14,358 bases of DNA from JBHEKP01 sp041859375 (GTDB lineage: Bacteria; Hydrogenedentota; Hydrogenedentia; Hydrogenedentales; CAITNO01). This document shows, one piece after another, positions 7,858 through 13,926 of the stretch. Where the stretch lies: the NCBI GenBank assembly GCA_041859375.1, contig JBHEKP010000259.1:1-14358 (forward strand), read 5' to 3'. Positions within the stretch are counted from its first letter, which is position 1, and each line of letters opens with the position of its first letter. The notes under the pieces were generated by a model. That model saw only the letters and a program-made list of their open reading frames with translations, was not told the origin of the DNA and searched no databases. The position numbers and the translations under genes are program-made.

Positions 7858-7886
7858 ATTAAACCATGAACGGCCGCCGCTGTCAA
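7858..7886 (-). promoter_or_regulatory. Predicted sigma70 promoter of lexA
   Basis: Minus strand TTGACA (7886-7881, perfect -35), 17-base spacer, TTTAAT (7863-7858, 4 of 6 to TATAAT). Transcription would begin near 7851, about 46 bases before the ATG and within the CTG-N10-CAG operator. It is the best-formed promoter in the window. Confidence 0.65.
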
Positions 7887-7918
7887 CCCCGCGCGGTGTT
7901 TTTTTCACCGGAATGTTT

Positions 7919-7947
7919 TTGTATTTTCGGGGGGCGCGTGATACTAT
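7919..7947 (+). promoter_or_regulatory. Weak candidate promoter for the 48-aa microprotein gene
   Basis: TTGTAT (7919-7924), 17 bases, then TACTAT (7942-7947) with an extended -10 TG at 7939-7940. An alternative -10, TATAAA, lies at 7945-7950. The match is modest. It is supported mainly by its place in an otherwise GC-rich divergent spacer, about 75 bases before the start at 8024. Confidence 0.3.
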
Positions 7948-8023
7948 AAAAACCAGAACGCATGGCGGTGCGGCGCGCAGGGATGTGTTTTGCGCGCGGC
8001 CCCGCAAGACAGGAGGAAGGGCG

Positions 8024-8170
8024 ATGCAGACTTCGCTGATTATTGAGTCAAACGGATCGGGCAAGGAAAAGCTTGACGCGCTGCTGCGCGACGGATACAC
8101 CGTGGTTTCTGTGACGGCCAACCATGGCAAAAGTTACAACGATTTCCTGGTAATTCTGAAGAAAGATTAG
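8024..8170 (+). CDS. 48-aa DUF4177-like microprotein
   Basis: ATG at 8024 has a strong AGGAGG ribosome site (8011-8016) 7 bases upstream, which makes a real gene likely despite the size. The frame is open further upstream, but the extra residues have no good start or ribosome site. The sequence has the short helix-then-two-strand pattern of DUF4177-type domains: KEKLDALLRDGYTVVSVT followed by NDFLVILKKD, matching the family habit of 'L..l...GwelvsVt ... vlKr'. No catalytic residue, signal peptide or membrane segment is visible, so it should be a small cytoplasmic protein. Function is unknown. It is divergent from lexA across a 218-base spacer, so possible SOS control is worth testing, though the operator lies much nearer lexA. 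Two hairpins follow the stop. Confidence 0.7.
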   Translation: MQTSLIIESNGSGKEKLDALLRDGYTVVSVTANHGKSYNDFLVILKKD

Positions 8171-8176
8171 CGCGAC

Positions 8177-8195
8177 GCCGCATGCCGTGCGGCAT
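8177..8195. repeat. Overlapping inverted repeats after the microprotein gene
   Basis: GCCGCA-TGCCG-TGCGGC (8177-8193) and ATGCCG-TG-CGGCAT (8182-8195) overlap and are mutually exclusive folds. They begin 7 bases after the stop at 8170. There is no T-run, so at most this is a poor intrinsic terminator or a 3'-end stabiliser. Confidence 0.35.
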
Positions 8196-8222
8196 TCCGG
8201 CGGAGCGCGGAGTGACGTGTGC

Positions 8223-8241
8223 GGGACCATGGGGTGGTCCC
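8223..8241 (+). repeat. Perfect 7-bp hairpin in the 5' leader of the Ig-domain gene
   Basis: GGGACCA-TGGGG-TGGTCCC ends 12 bases before the ATG at 8254. The only Shine-Dalgarno-like bases for that gene (GGGG, 8243-8246) come right after the stem. It could modulate translation or be a leftover terminator of the microprotein gene; no T-run follows. Confidence 0.4.
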
Positions 8242-8253
8242 TGGGGCATTAAC

Positions 8254-9591
8254 ATGAGGCAGATGGACTGTTTTTTGTTCGCGGGGGCGGTGTGTCTTGC
8301 CGCCGCCGCATGGGGCGGTGAATGTCCCCGCTTTCTTGCGCCCGCGCAGGCGGGCACTCCGGAAAATGCGGCGCTCATTGAGGCGTCCGGCCTGGCGGCG
8401 AGCCGCGACTGTCCGGGGGTGCTGTGGACGCACAACGATTCCGGGGACGGCCCAAAGGTCTACGCCCTTACGCCGCAGGGGCGGCATCTGGGCGTTTACA
8501 CCCTGTCCGGCGTCACGGCGGTTGACTGGGAGGACATGGCCGCCGGCCCGGGGCCGGACATTTCCCGTGATTATCTGTACATTGGCGACACGGGCAACAA
8601 CGGCCTGTACCGGGGCACGGTGAAACTCCACCGCGTTCCCGAACCGGTGGTGGACGCCGGGCAGGCCCCGGTTGCCGAGACACTGGAGGGGGTGGAGAGT
8701 TTCACACTCGCCTATCCCCTCGCGCCGCTGGTGGTGTACGACTGCGAGACGCTGATGGTGGATCCCGCCACGGGCGATGTCTACCTTGTCAGCAAGGACA
8801 GCTCCGCGCTGGATTTGGGATGGAGCACCGTGTTCCGCGCCGCCGCGCCCTTGGTTTCGGGCGCTACCGTCGTGCTGGAGGAGGTGGCCTCCTTTTACAC
8901 GGGGCCGGGCCTGATGAACCAGGTGACCGGCGGTGACATCGCGCCGGACGGCGCGTCCCTCCTCATCCGCACCTACCAGAATGTGCTTTGGTGGCCGGTT
9001 TCCGCCGGAAATGTGGCCGCCGCCTTTTCCCAGCCCCCCTGCCTGCCGCCGCCGCCCAACGAGGTGCAGGGCGAAACCATAGCCTTTGCGGCGGACGGGG
9101 AGGGGTATTACACCCTCAGCGAGGCCTTTGTGCTGGGCGTTCCCCAGCCGGTGTATTTTTCGCGGCTGGTGGTGGAGGAACCGGAGGGCCGCCCCGGCTG
9201 TCTCAACTCTTACGGGGGTGTCTTTGAGGCGGGCGGCGAGTTTTGCCTGCGCCTGCCGGACGGCATCGGGGGGGACGCGCCCTACCAGTGGTATCACAAC
9301 GGCCTGCCGCTGGTGTCCGACGGCAGAATCTCCGGGGCGCGGTCCCGGTCGCTGTCGGTGCTGCTGCTCGATGCCGATGATTCCGGCGAGTACACCTGCG
9401 CCTATGAAACCGGCGGCGGCAAGGCGGCGGCCGTGTTTGGCCCGGTCCGCGTGGTGGTTGGCGCGGAACTTCCCGCCCATTCAGGGGCCGGGCTGGCCCT
9501 TGCGGCGGGGTTGCTTGTCCTGTCGGGCGCGTTGGCGCTCAGGCGTTCCAGCCGTGGCCGCATTTGCGGCAGGAGCATGCGCGGGGAATGA
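8254..9591 (+). CDS. Secreted surface protein: propeller-like region, Ig-like domain, C-terminal sorting-type tail
   Basis: 445 aa. Start at ATG 8254 because a signal peptide begins there (FLFAGAVCLAAAAWGG, about 7-22); the ribosome site is weak and an ATG at 8263 is also possible. Residues about 40-310 carry repeated beta-strand blocks resembling a beta-propeller: SGLAASRDCPGVLWTHNDSG, YLYIGDTGNN, ETLMVDPATGDVYLVSKDS, GGDIAPDGASLLIRTY. Residues about 316-402 are an Ig-like domain: C331, YQWYHNGLPL (344-353), and DADDSGEYTCAY (373-384), with C331/C382 as the likely disulfide. The C-terminus, LPAHSG (406-411), a hydrophobic stretch (412-429) and RRSSRGR (430-436), looks like a PEP-CTERM/IPTL-type or sortase-like envelope-sorting signal. 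Likely a surface or exported binding protein; ligand unknown. Its last 53 bases overlap the opposite-strand gene at 9539. Confidence 0.82.
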   Translation: MRQMDCFLFAGAVCLAAAAWGGECPRFLAPAQAGTPENAALIEASGLAASRDCPGVLWTHNDSGDGPKVYALTPQGRHLGVYTLSGVTAVDWEDMAAGPGPDISRDYLYIGDTGNNGLYRGTVKLHRVPEPVVDAGQAPVAETLEGVESFTLAYPLAPLVVYDCETLMVDPATGDVYLVSKDSSALDLGWSTVFRAAAPLVSGATVVLEEVASFYTGPGLMNQVTGGDIAPDGASLLIRTYQNVLWWPVSAGNVAAAFSQPPCLPPPPNEVQGETIAFAADGEGYYTLSEAFVLGVPQPVYFSRLVVEEPEGRPGCLNSYGGVFEAGGEFCLRLPDGIGGDAPYQWYHNGLPLVSDGRISGARSRSLSVLLLDADDSGEYTCAYETGGGKAAAVFGPVRVVVGAELPAHSGAGLALAAGLLVLSGALALRRSSRGRICGRSMRGE

Positions 9592-9931
9592 AAAACAGGG
9601 CCGCGCCCAGGGTGAGCACGGCGGCGAGGGTTTGCCCGCCGCCCAGCGGCGTCATGTCCACGTTTGCCGAGCCGCAGGCGGGGCAGCGCCGATAACCGGG
9701 GTCGTCCCTGTCCACGTATTCGTCCAGGTCCACGGGCGCGTTCAGATCCCCCAGAATTTTCCGCGCGATGGCGGCCTCCCTTCCGTCCACCTCCACGGCG
9801 ACGCCCCCGGTCATGGCCCGGTACCGGCCCTGCCGGTTCATGCGCGGGTGCAGTCCCTCCGCCTCCAGGCGGGCGCAGACGGCCCGCGCCTCGAACTCGG
9901 ATTTGAACAGGCCCAGGGTCTCAACGGGCAT
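9539..9931 (-). CDS. DUF2007-like protein with split zinc ribbon and a membrane segment
   Basis: 130 aa. Residues 1-60 match the DUF2007 'putative signal transducing protein' pattern: LGLFKSEFEARAVCARLEAEG, then AVEVDGREAAIARKIL. Then come CPACG (83-87), a hydrophobic stretch LAAVLTLGAALFFIP (102-116) and CRKCGHGW (121-128). The two CxxC pairs could bind one zinc, but a hydrophobic segment long enough for a membrane or buried helix lies between them, which is unusual. ATG 9931 is 5 bases after the oxidoreductase stop on the same strand, so it is co-transcribed and perhaps translationally coupled; no strong ribosome site is seen. The role is unknown; DUF2007 proteins lack a firm function. The 3' end overlaps the Ig-domain gene tail by 53 bases. 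Confidence 0.82.
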   Translation of the reverse strand: MPVETLGLFKSEFEARAVCARLEAEGLHPRMNRQGRYRAMTGGVAVEVDGREAAIARKILGDLNAPVDLDEYVDRDDPGYRRCPACGSANVDMTPLGGGQTLAAVLTLGAALFFIPRACSCRKCGHGWNA

Positions 9932-9936
9932 GACGG

Positions 9937-11175
9937 TCAGGCCCTGATGTCCACGTTAATGCCGTCGTTCAGGATGGACTCGCGGGCGGCCTCCAGCACG
10001 AGCTCGTTGTAGTTCGAGTTCAGGGGGGTGGCGAAAAGGCCCTGCGCGTCCACCTCGTCAATGATGGCCCGGCGGCGCTCCAGCGCCGCGTTTTCGGACA
10101 TGCCCGCCGTTTCCGCGCGCATCCGGTTCATCACGCCGAAGATGCCCGAGATGGAGGTGTACCCGTAGCCCACGGGCTTGTGGCCCGCGCCCTCCCAGGG
10201 CACAAACTGGAAGAAGTCGGGGCTGACGAAGTTGAAGTGGCTGCCCGCGCAGCCGATGCCCTCCAGGTAGGAGTGGCACACGCCGCGGAACTGGTCGTCG
10301 TGCTTGAGGTGGCCGCCCTTGTCGTCGCCCTCGAAGTACATGTTCAGGCACTGCTCGTTGCTGCCCGCGCCCTCGTCGGGGTAGCCCAGCCCGTCCGTCA
10401 CGGAAAGGATGGCCCCGTTCTCGAAGACGACCCGGCCGTTGGCCCACATGTAGCCCTCCTTCCCGTTCGGGAAGCGGCGCTTCACGCCCCGCACGCTCAC
10501 GGAAACGGGCTTGAGGCCCGTGATGAAGCACACCAGGTCCACGTAGTGGCAGCCCACATAGACGAAGGGGTCGGTCTGGTCGCAGGTGAACCAGTTCTGG
10601 AAGTTGGAGTGGCGGTAATAATACGGCTCGATCATCTTCGCCTCGCCCATCACAAACTCGCCGAAATGGCCCTGCCCGTAGTGGCGGCGCGCCATGAGGC
10701 TGCGCGTGTCGAAGCGCTTGTGGTATTCCACCCCCACGAAGAGCCCCTTTTCGCGGGCGATGCCCGCGATTTCAAGGGCCATCTTGTGGGTGTGGACCAG
10801 CGGCTTCACGCACATCACATGGTGGTTGTTTTTCAGCGCCTCCATGACCACGGGATAATGGAGCTGGTCCGGCAGGGCCACCGCCACCGCGCTGTAAGGC
10901 GGGAGGGAGGCGAGCACCTCCCTGTAAAGGTCGGGATACAGCGCGTCCGCGGGCGCGTCCAGCGGCGGATGCGCCTCGAAGGTCTGCCCCGGAAAGGCCT
11001 CGGCGAAGTGGGGCGCCTCCTTCAGCTCCCGCAGCGGCTTGTTGTTGATCGCGCACACCCGGATGCCGCCAATCGCACCGATCCGCTGCATGTGGTACAG
11101 CGATGGAAGCAGGATGTCATAGGTGAACATGCCGCCGCCGACGGCGGCGACTTCCATGGGGGGCTGTGTGCTCAT
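9937..11175 (-). CDS. Gfo/Idh/MocA family NAD(P)-dependent oxidoreductase
   Basis: 412 aa, cytoplasmic. The N-terminal Rossmann fold begins with VAAVGGGMFTYD (9-20), the dinucleotide-binding loop. CVKPLVHTH (122-130) holds the family's 'EKP' lysine (K124). GVEYHKRFD (148-156) and GCHYVDLVCFITGL (208-221, H210/D213) match the substrate-site motifs of the C-terminal alpha/beta domain. Members oxidise or reduce sugars, inositols or sugar-like substrates at a hydroxyl; this subgroup's substrate cannot be told. ATG 11175 is chosen because GGAG stands 7 bases upstream; an ATG at 11187 (four codons earlier) is in frame and possible. The frame stays open far upstream with no family similarity. It is followed 5 bases later by the DUF2007-like gene. 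Together with the sulfatase and glycosidase-like gene it suggests carbohydrate use, by inference only. Confidence 0.93.
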   Translation of the reverse strand: MSTQPPMEVAAVGGGMFTYDILLPSLYHMQRIGAIGGIRVCAINNKPLRELKEAPHFAEAFPGQTFEAHPPLDAPADALYPDLYREVLASLPPYSAVAVALPDQLHYPVVMEALKNNHHVMCVKPLVHTHKMALEIAGIAREKGLFVGVEYHKRFDTRSLMARRHYGQGHFGEFVMGEAKMIEPYYYRHSNFQNWFTCDQTDPFVYVGCHYVDLVCFITGLKPVSVSVRGVKRRFPNGKEGYMWANGRVVFENGAILSVTDGLGYPDEGAGSNEQCLNMYFEGDDKGGHLKHDDQFRGVCHSYLEGIGCAGSHFNFVSPDFFQFVPWEGAGHKPVGYGYTSISGIFGVMNRMRAETAGMSENAALERRRAIIDEVDAQGLFATPLNSNYNELVLEAARESILNDGINVDIRA

Positions 11176-11381
11176 GATGTGCTCCATGATTGCCTTCTGC
11201 GCGTGAAAAACGGCCCCCATTTTGGTGCACACGCGCGCTGAAAAGCAAGGACGCCGCCGGGAATTCGGAAGCGGGTGCTGCGCCTGTTCCCGTTTTGCCC
11301 AAGCCGCCTTTTCCTGACACCCCAACGGGGTGGATGGGCGGCGCATCACGGTGTTTCCGGGGCGTGGCGGCATCCCCCCTG
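11176..11381. other. Intergenic spacer with one hairpin
   Basis: 206 bases between the serine hydrolase stop and the oxidoreductase start, both on the minus strand. It holds an inverted repeat CACCCC-AAC-GGGGTG (11318-11332) about 50 bases after the hydrolase stop. The hairpin lacks a T-run, so it is only a possible terminator. I see no convincing promoter or small gene. Confidence 0.4.
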
Positions 11382-12647
11382 TCATGTGCCCGCAATCGTA
11401 TTCAGCGCCTGTTCCACGCAGTCCTGGAGGCGCCGGCTGAATTCCGCGCCCTGCCGCGGGCGGGAATTCATGAGCACGGCGACGCTGATGTCCGAGGGGT
11501 GGTGGGCCGCGAGCGCCGTGGTGCCCGGCATGCTGCCGCCGTGCCAGGCGTATTTGCCCCCGGCCAGGGGTTTCACCCGCCATCCCAGCCCGTACCACGC
11601 CTCCCCCTCCCCCGCCAGCAGCGGCGCGGGCCGCGCCAGCATCACCGCCACCGTCTCCCCCCCGAGCAGCCCCGCCCGGCCGTGCATGGCGGCAAAGGTG
11701 CGGTCCGTGAACAGCGCCAGGCAGGGGGCGCAGGCCACCCAGCCCAGCGCCGCGTCCAGCGTGGTGGTGGCGATGCCGCCGTCGGGCCACGGCGTGGCAC
11801 GGCCCGGCGCCAGCGCGGCCTCCACCGGCTTCGCCCCCGGATAATCGTAGTAGCGCGCCTCCCCCGGCATCAGCCCGGAAAGCCAGGGCGAGCCAATCCC
11901 GGCGGGACCGGCGCAGCCCGCGGGCTCCAGCACAAGGTTTTGCACCGCCCGGGCGTATTCCCCGCCGCAGACGCCCTCGATCACCCGCCCCAGCACCACA
12001 TAGCCGAAATTGCTGTAGCCGTGGCCGCTCCCCGGCGCAAAGTCCAGGGGCTTCGTAAAGCGGCGGCGTACCAGGTCCGCCGGGGTGACCCCGCCCCCCG
12101 GCCCCGCCAGCCGCGCCAGACGGCGCACCTCGTCGCGCAGCGCCACCTCGTCATGCTCGCCGTCATCCCAGCCGCCGCTGTGCCCCAGCAACTGGCACAC
12201 CGTAATCTTCGGTATGTTCCCGTCCGCCGCGCCCCGCGCCAGTTCCGGAAGCAGCGCGCCCAGGGGGGCGTCAAGGGAAAGCCTGCCCGCCTCCGCCAGT
12301 CGCAGCACCGCCACCGCCGTGAGGGGCTTGGAAAGGCTGGCCGCGCGAAACAGGGTGTCCCGCCCCGCCGGGATCCGCCCCTCCCTGTCCGCCCAGCCAA
12401 AGGCCTGCCAGTGCGCCAGCTCCCCCCGCCGCGCCACCGCCACCACCCCGCCGGGGATGCCGCCCTCCCCCATCAGCGCGGCAAGCCCGCCGTCCAGGGC
12501 GTCAAAGGCCGCATCACCCGGGCCAACCCTTGGAACAGGCACGGCTTCCACAGGGGCGGCGGCAACAGCCCCGCCCTCCAGGAGCGCAGTAAGCGCGGCG
12601 ATAAGGGTGATGATTGTAATGAACACGGATATAATCCAAAGATGCAC
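11382..12647 (-). CDS. Beta-lactamase-fold serine hydrolase (PF00144 type), exported
   Basis: 421 aa from GTG 12647. The N-terminus WIISVFITIITLIAALTALL (4-23) is a signal peptide or anchor, so the enzyme acts in the periplasm or on the surface. The three class C/esterase motifs are present: S104-L-S-K107 (nucleophile and general base in AASLSKPLTA), Y211-S-N213 (GHGYSNFGYVVLG) and H369-G-G (AWHGGSMPGT). The family includes AmpC-type beta-lactamases, D-aminopeptidases and esterases. With HGG in place of KTG and the SxxK/YxN pattern typical of EstB-like enzymes, a carboxylesterase or peptidase-like role is at least as likely as beta-lactam resistance. The start lacks a clear ribosome site; GTG at codon 8 is another option. 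A short hairpin TTGCCG-CTG-CGGCAA (12658-12672) lies just upstream. Confidence 0.9.
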   Translation of the reverse strand: MHLWIISVFITIITLIAALTALLEGGAVAAAPVEAVPVPRVGPGDAAFDALDGGLAALMGEGGIPGGVVAVARRGELAHWQAFGWADREGRIPAGRDTLFRAASLSKPLTAVAVLRLAEAGRLSLDAPLGALLPELARGAADGNIPKITVCQLLGHSGGWDDGEHDEVALRDEVRRLARLAGPGGGVTPADLVRRRFTKPLDFAPGSGHGYSNFGYVVLGRVIEGVCGGEYARAVQNLVLEPAGCAGPAGIGSPWLSGLMPGEARYYDYPGAKPVEAALAPGRATPWPDGGIATTTLDAALGWVACAPCLALFTDRTFAAMHGRAGLLGGETVAVMLARPAPLLAGEGEAWYGLGWRVKPLAGGKYAWHGGSMPGTTALAAHHPSDISVAVLMNSRPRQGAEFSRRLQDCVEQALNTIAGT

Positions 12648-12725
12648 TTCACACGGGTTGCCGCTGCGGCAAATCCCGGCTCAACAACACGAGCGAAGAG
12701 GCAATGTCAACCTCGCAAGCATGGC

Positions 12726-12750
12726 CGTCACCAAGTCCAACTTGGTGGCG
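12726..12750. repeat. REP-like palindrome at the edge of the AT-rich island
   Basis: CGTCACCAAG-TCCAA-CTTGGTGGCG: a 10-bp stem with one G-T pair and a 5-base loop, followed by AGAACGG. The central CCAAG-tccaa-CTTGG with a following GNGAG-type tail resembles dispersed REP-type palindromes known from many environmental bacteria; this is from memory of such repeats, not a search. It lies 19-43 bases after the stop of the gene at 12769 and could serve as a 3' hairpin for it, but no T-run follows on either strand. Confidence 0.55.
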
Positions 12751-12755
12751 AGAAC

Positions 12756-13926
12756 GGTTAAATCTTAATCATCTATTCTCAGTGAGCCACCCAATCATAT
12801 ACCCAAGCCCATCATGCGCACCCACATAAACTGCATCAGTATATTTTATGAATACTTTTACTGTTTCATTACTGTAATAAATTTCCTTGCCAAGCCTAAT
12901 TTCCTCCAGCACAAAATCATCAGGGAGCGAAATCAAACAACCATAGGACATAACAATACTAGTAAACAGAAGCGCATTAAATCGACTTTTAAAAAACCTG
13001 CTCTTACTAAATACTATATATCTTTCATCATTGCCCCATCTATATAATTTCCTAAAATCTGGATAATACCATTCTTCAACAATATCAGGAAGCCATGTCT
13101 CCAAGACAACACACAACCTATTTTTACCCGATCTTAAGTAATTTGTCACTTCATTTGATAACCACTCCTCCGAGCTTTTTAACATTTTAACATCCTTATT
13201 AATTACTGGTGCAAATTTATACAATTCCCATTCATAATCTATTTCATTTTTATAATATTCGTCAATTTTTTCTTGTGTTAAACCATTAGGCAAGCATGTG
13301 GTAGCACAATTAAAATTCTTACTTAAAATTAACTTATTCAGCGATTTATTTAATACTCCTTTACTCCATCTACTTAAATGCTTAAATTCATAGCGTAAAC
13401 TATCTTCACCTTGCGTGTTAAGTTTAACAGTATTTGGCAATTCTTTCATATACATTTTCCCTAGGTGTAAGCTTACTCTTCTTTTTCGCACATAAGTCCT
13501 GTTTCATTATTGTTTACATTCGGTGGATACACTCTCCATTTTACTGAAGATTTGTTTTTGTCGTCTAAATTCACATAATCAACATGTTGCCCATGTTTTT
13601 TGTGATATCTCTCATGATTTAATATTTCTTCATTATCACCATTCTTTCTTCTCCATCGTTCCTCATTTCTGGTGCGCGTAACTTCATCTTTGGGCCAAGA
13701 AGAATTGCCATCATGCAGTATCTTTTCTATTTCCTTATAAACTTCTTCTGGAATATATGGGTAATCATACTCATTATCTTCATCCTTGGGACGTTTTGGA
13801 TCGTCAATGTTATTTGTGTTAATTCTACTTTTTTCTGTTCTCAACTTTCTACATGGCACTTTCCCTGAAAGCCCGTAGATGTCTTGATTATTTATGGGAT
13901 TCCCACTCACATAGGCGTACACGTTT
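12756..13926. other. AT-rich island covering the Rhs tip and its neighbour gene
   Basis: Base composition changes sharply from the GC-rich flanks to AT-rich DNA and back. The right boundary lies in the last codons of the Rhs core (about 13,870-13,930). The left boundary is next to the palindrome at 12726-12750. Runs such as 13201-13330 are mostly A and T. Boundaries were judged by eye. Confidence 0.8.
12769..13449 (-). CDS. Putative immunity protein to the Rhs toxin tip (unrecognised family)
   Basis: 226 aa from ATG 13449, with AGGG (13462-13459) 9 bases upstream; ATG 13455 and GTG 13491 are in-frame alternatives. I do not recognise the family. It is AT-rich, unlike the rest of the window, Lys/Asn/Tyr-rich, without a signal peptide. 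One hydrophobic stretch (FNALLFTSIVMSYGCLISL, about 163-181) could be a buried core or one membrane helix. There are aromatic-rich parts (WLPDIVEEWYYPDFRKLYRW). Its gap to the Rhs stop is only 23 bases on the same strand, and it shares the low-GC block with the Rhs tip. That is the standard arrangement for the immunity partner of a polymorphic toxin, which is why I propose the role. It could instead be an unrelated orphan. Confidence 0.7.
   Translation of the reverse strand: MKELPNTVKLNTQGEDSLRYEFKHLSRWSKGVLNKSLNKLILSKNFNCATTCLPNGLTQEKIDEYYKNEIDYEWELYKFAPVINKDVKMLKSSEEWLSNEVTNYLRSGKNRLCVVLETWLPDIVEEWYYPDFRKLYRWGNDERYIVFSKSRFFKSRFNALLFTSIVMSYGCLISLPDDFVLEEIRLGKEIYYSNETVKVFIKYTDAVYVGAHDGLGYMIGWLTENR

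Noticed and set aside
10180..11241. Open frame of 353 codons on the plus strand
   Set aside because: Mirror of the Gfo/Idh/MocA gene, with His/Val/Ala-rich sequence and no motif.
11318..11332. Hairpin CACCCC/GGGGTG as an intrinsic terminator
   Set aside because: No T-run follows on either strand; kept only as a note in the spacer entry.
11176..11790. N-terminal extension of the oxidoreductase frame
   Set aside because: It is Gly/Arg-rich, overlaps the serine hydrolase end, and the Rossmann fold starts properly right after ATG 11175.
11382..12647. Calling the serine hydrolase an antibiotic-resistance beta-lactamase
   Set aside because: The SxxK/YxN/HGG pattern is shared by esterases and peptidases of the same fold; resistance is not supported by the sequence.
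12682..12710. TTGACA on the minus strand (12710-12705) as a -35 for the serine hydrolase
   Set aside because: No acceptable -10 lies 16-18 bases downstream (TTGTTG or similar only).
11190..12761. Open frame of 523 codons on the plus strand
   Set aside because: Mirror of the serine hydrolase, whose SxxK, YSN and HGG motifs are intact on the minus strand.
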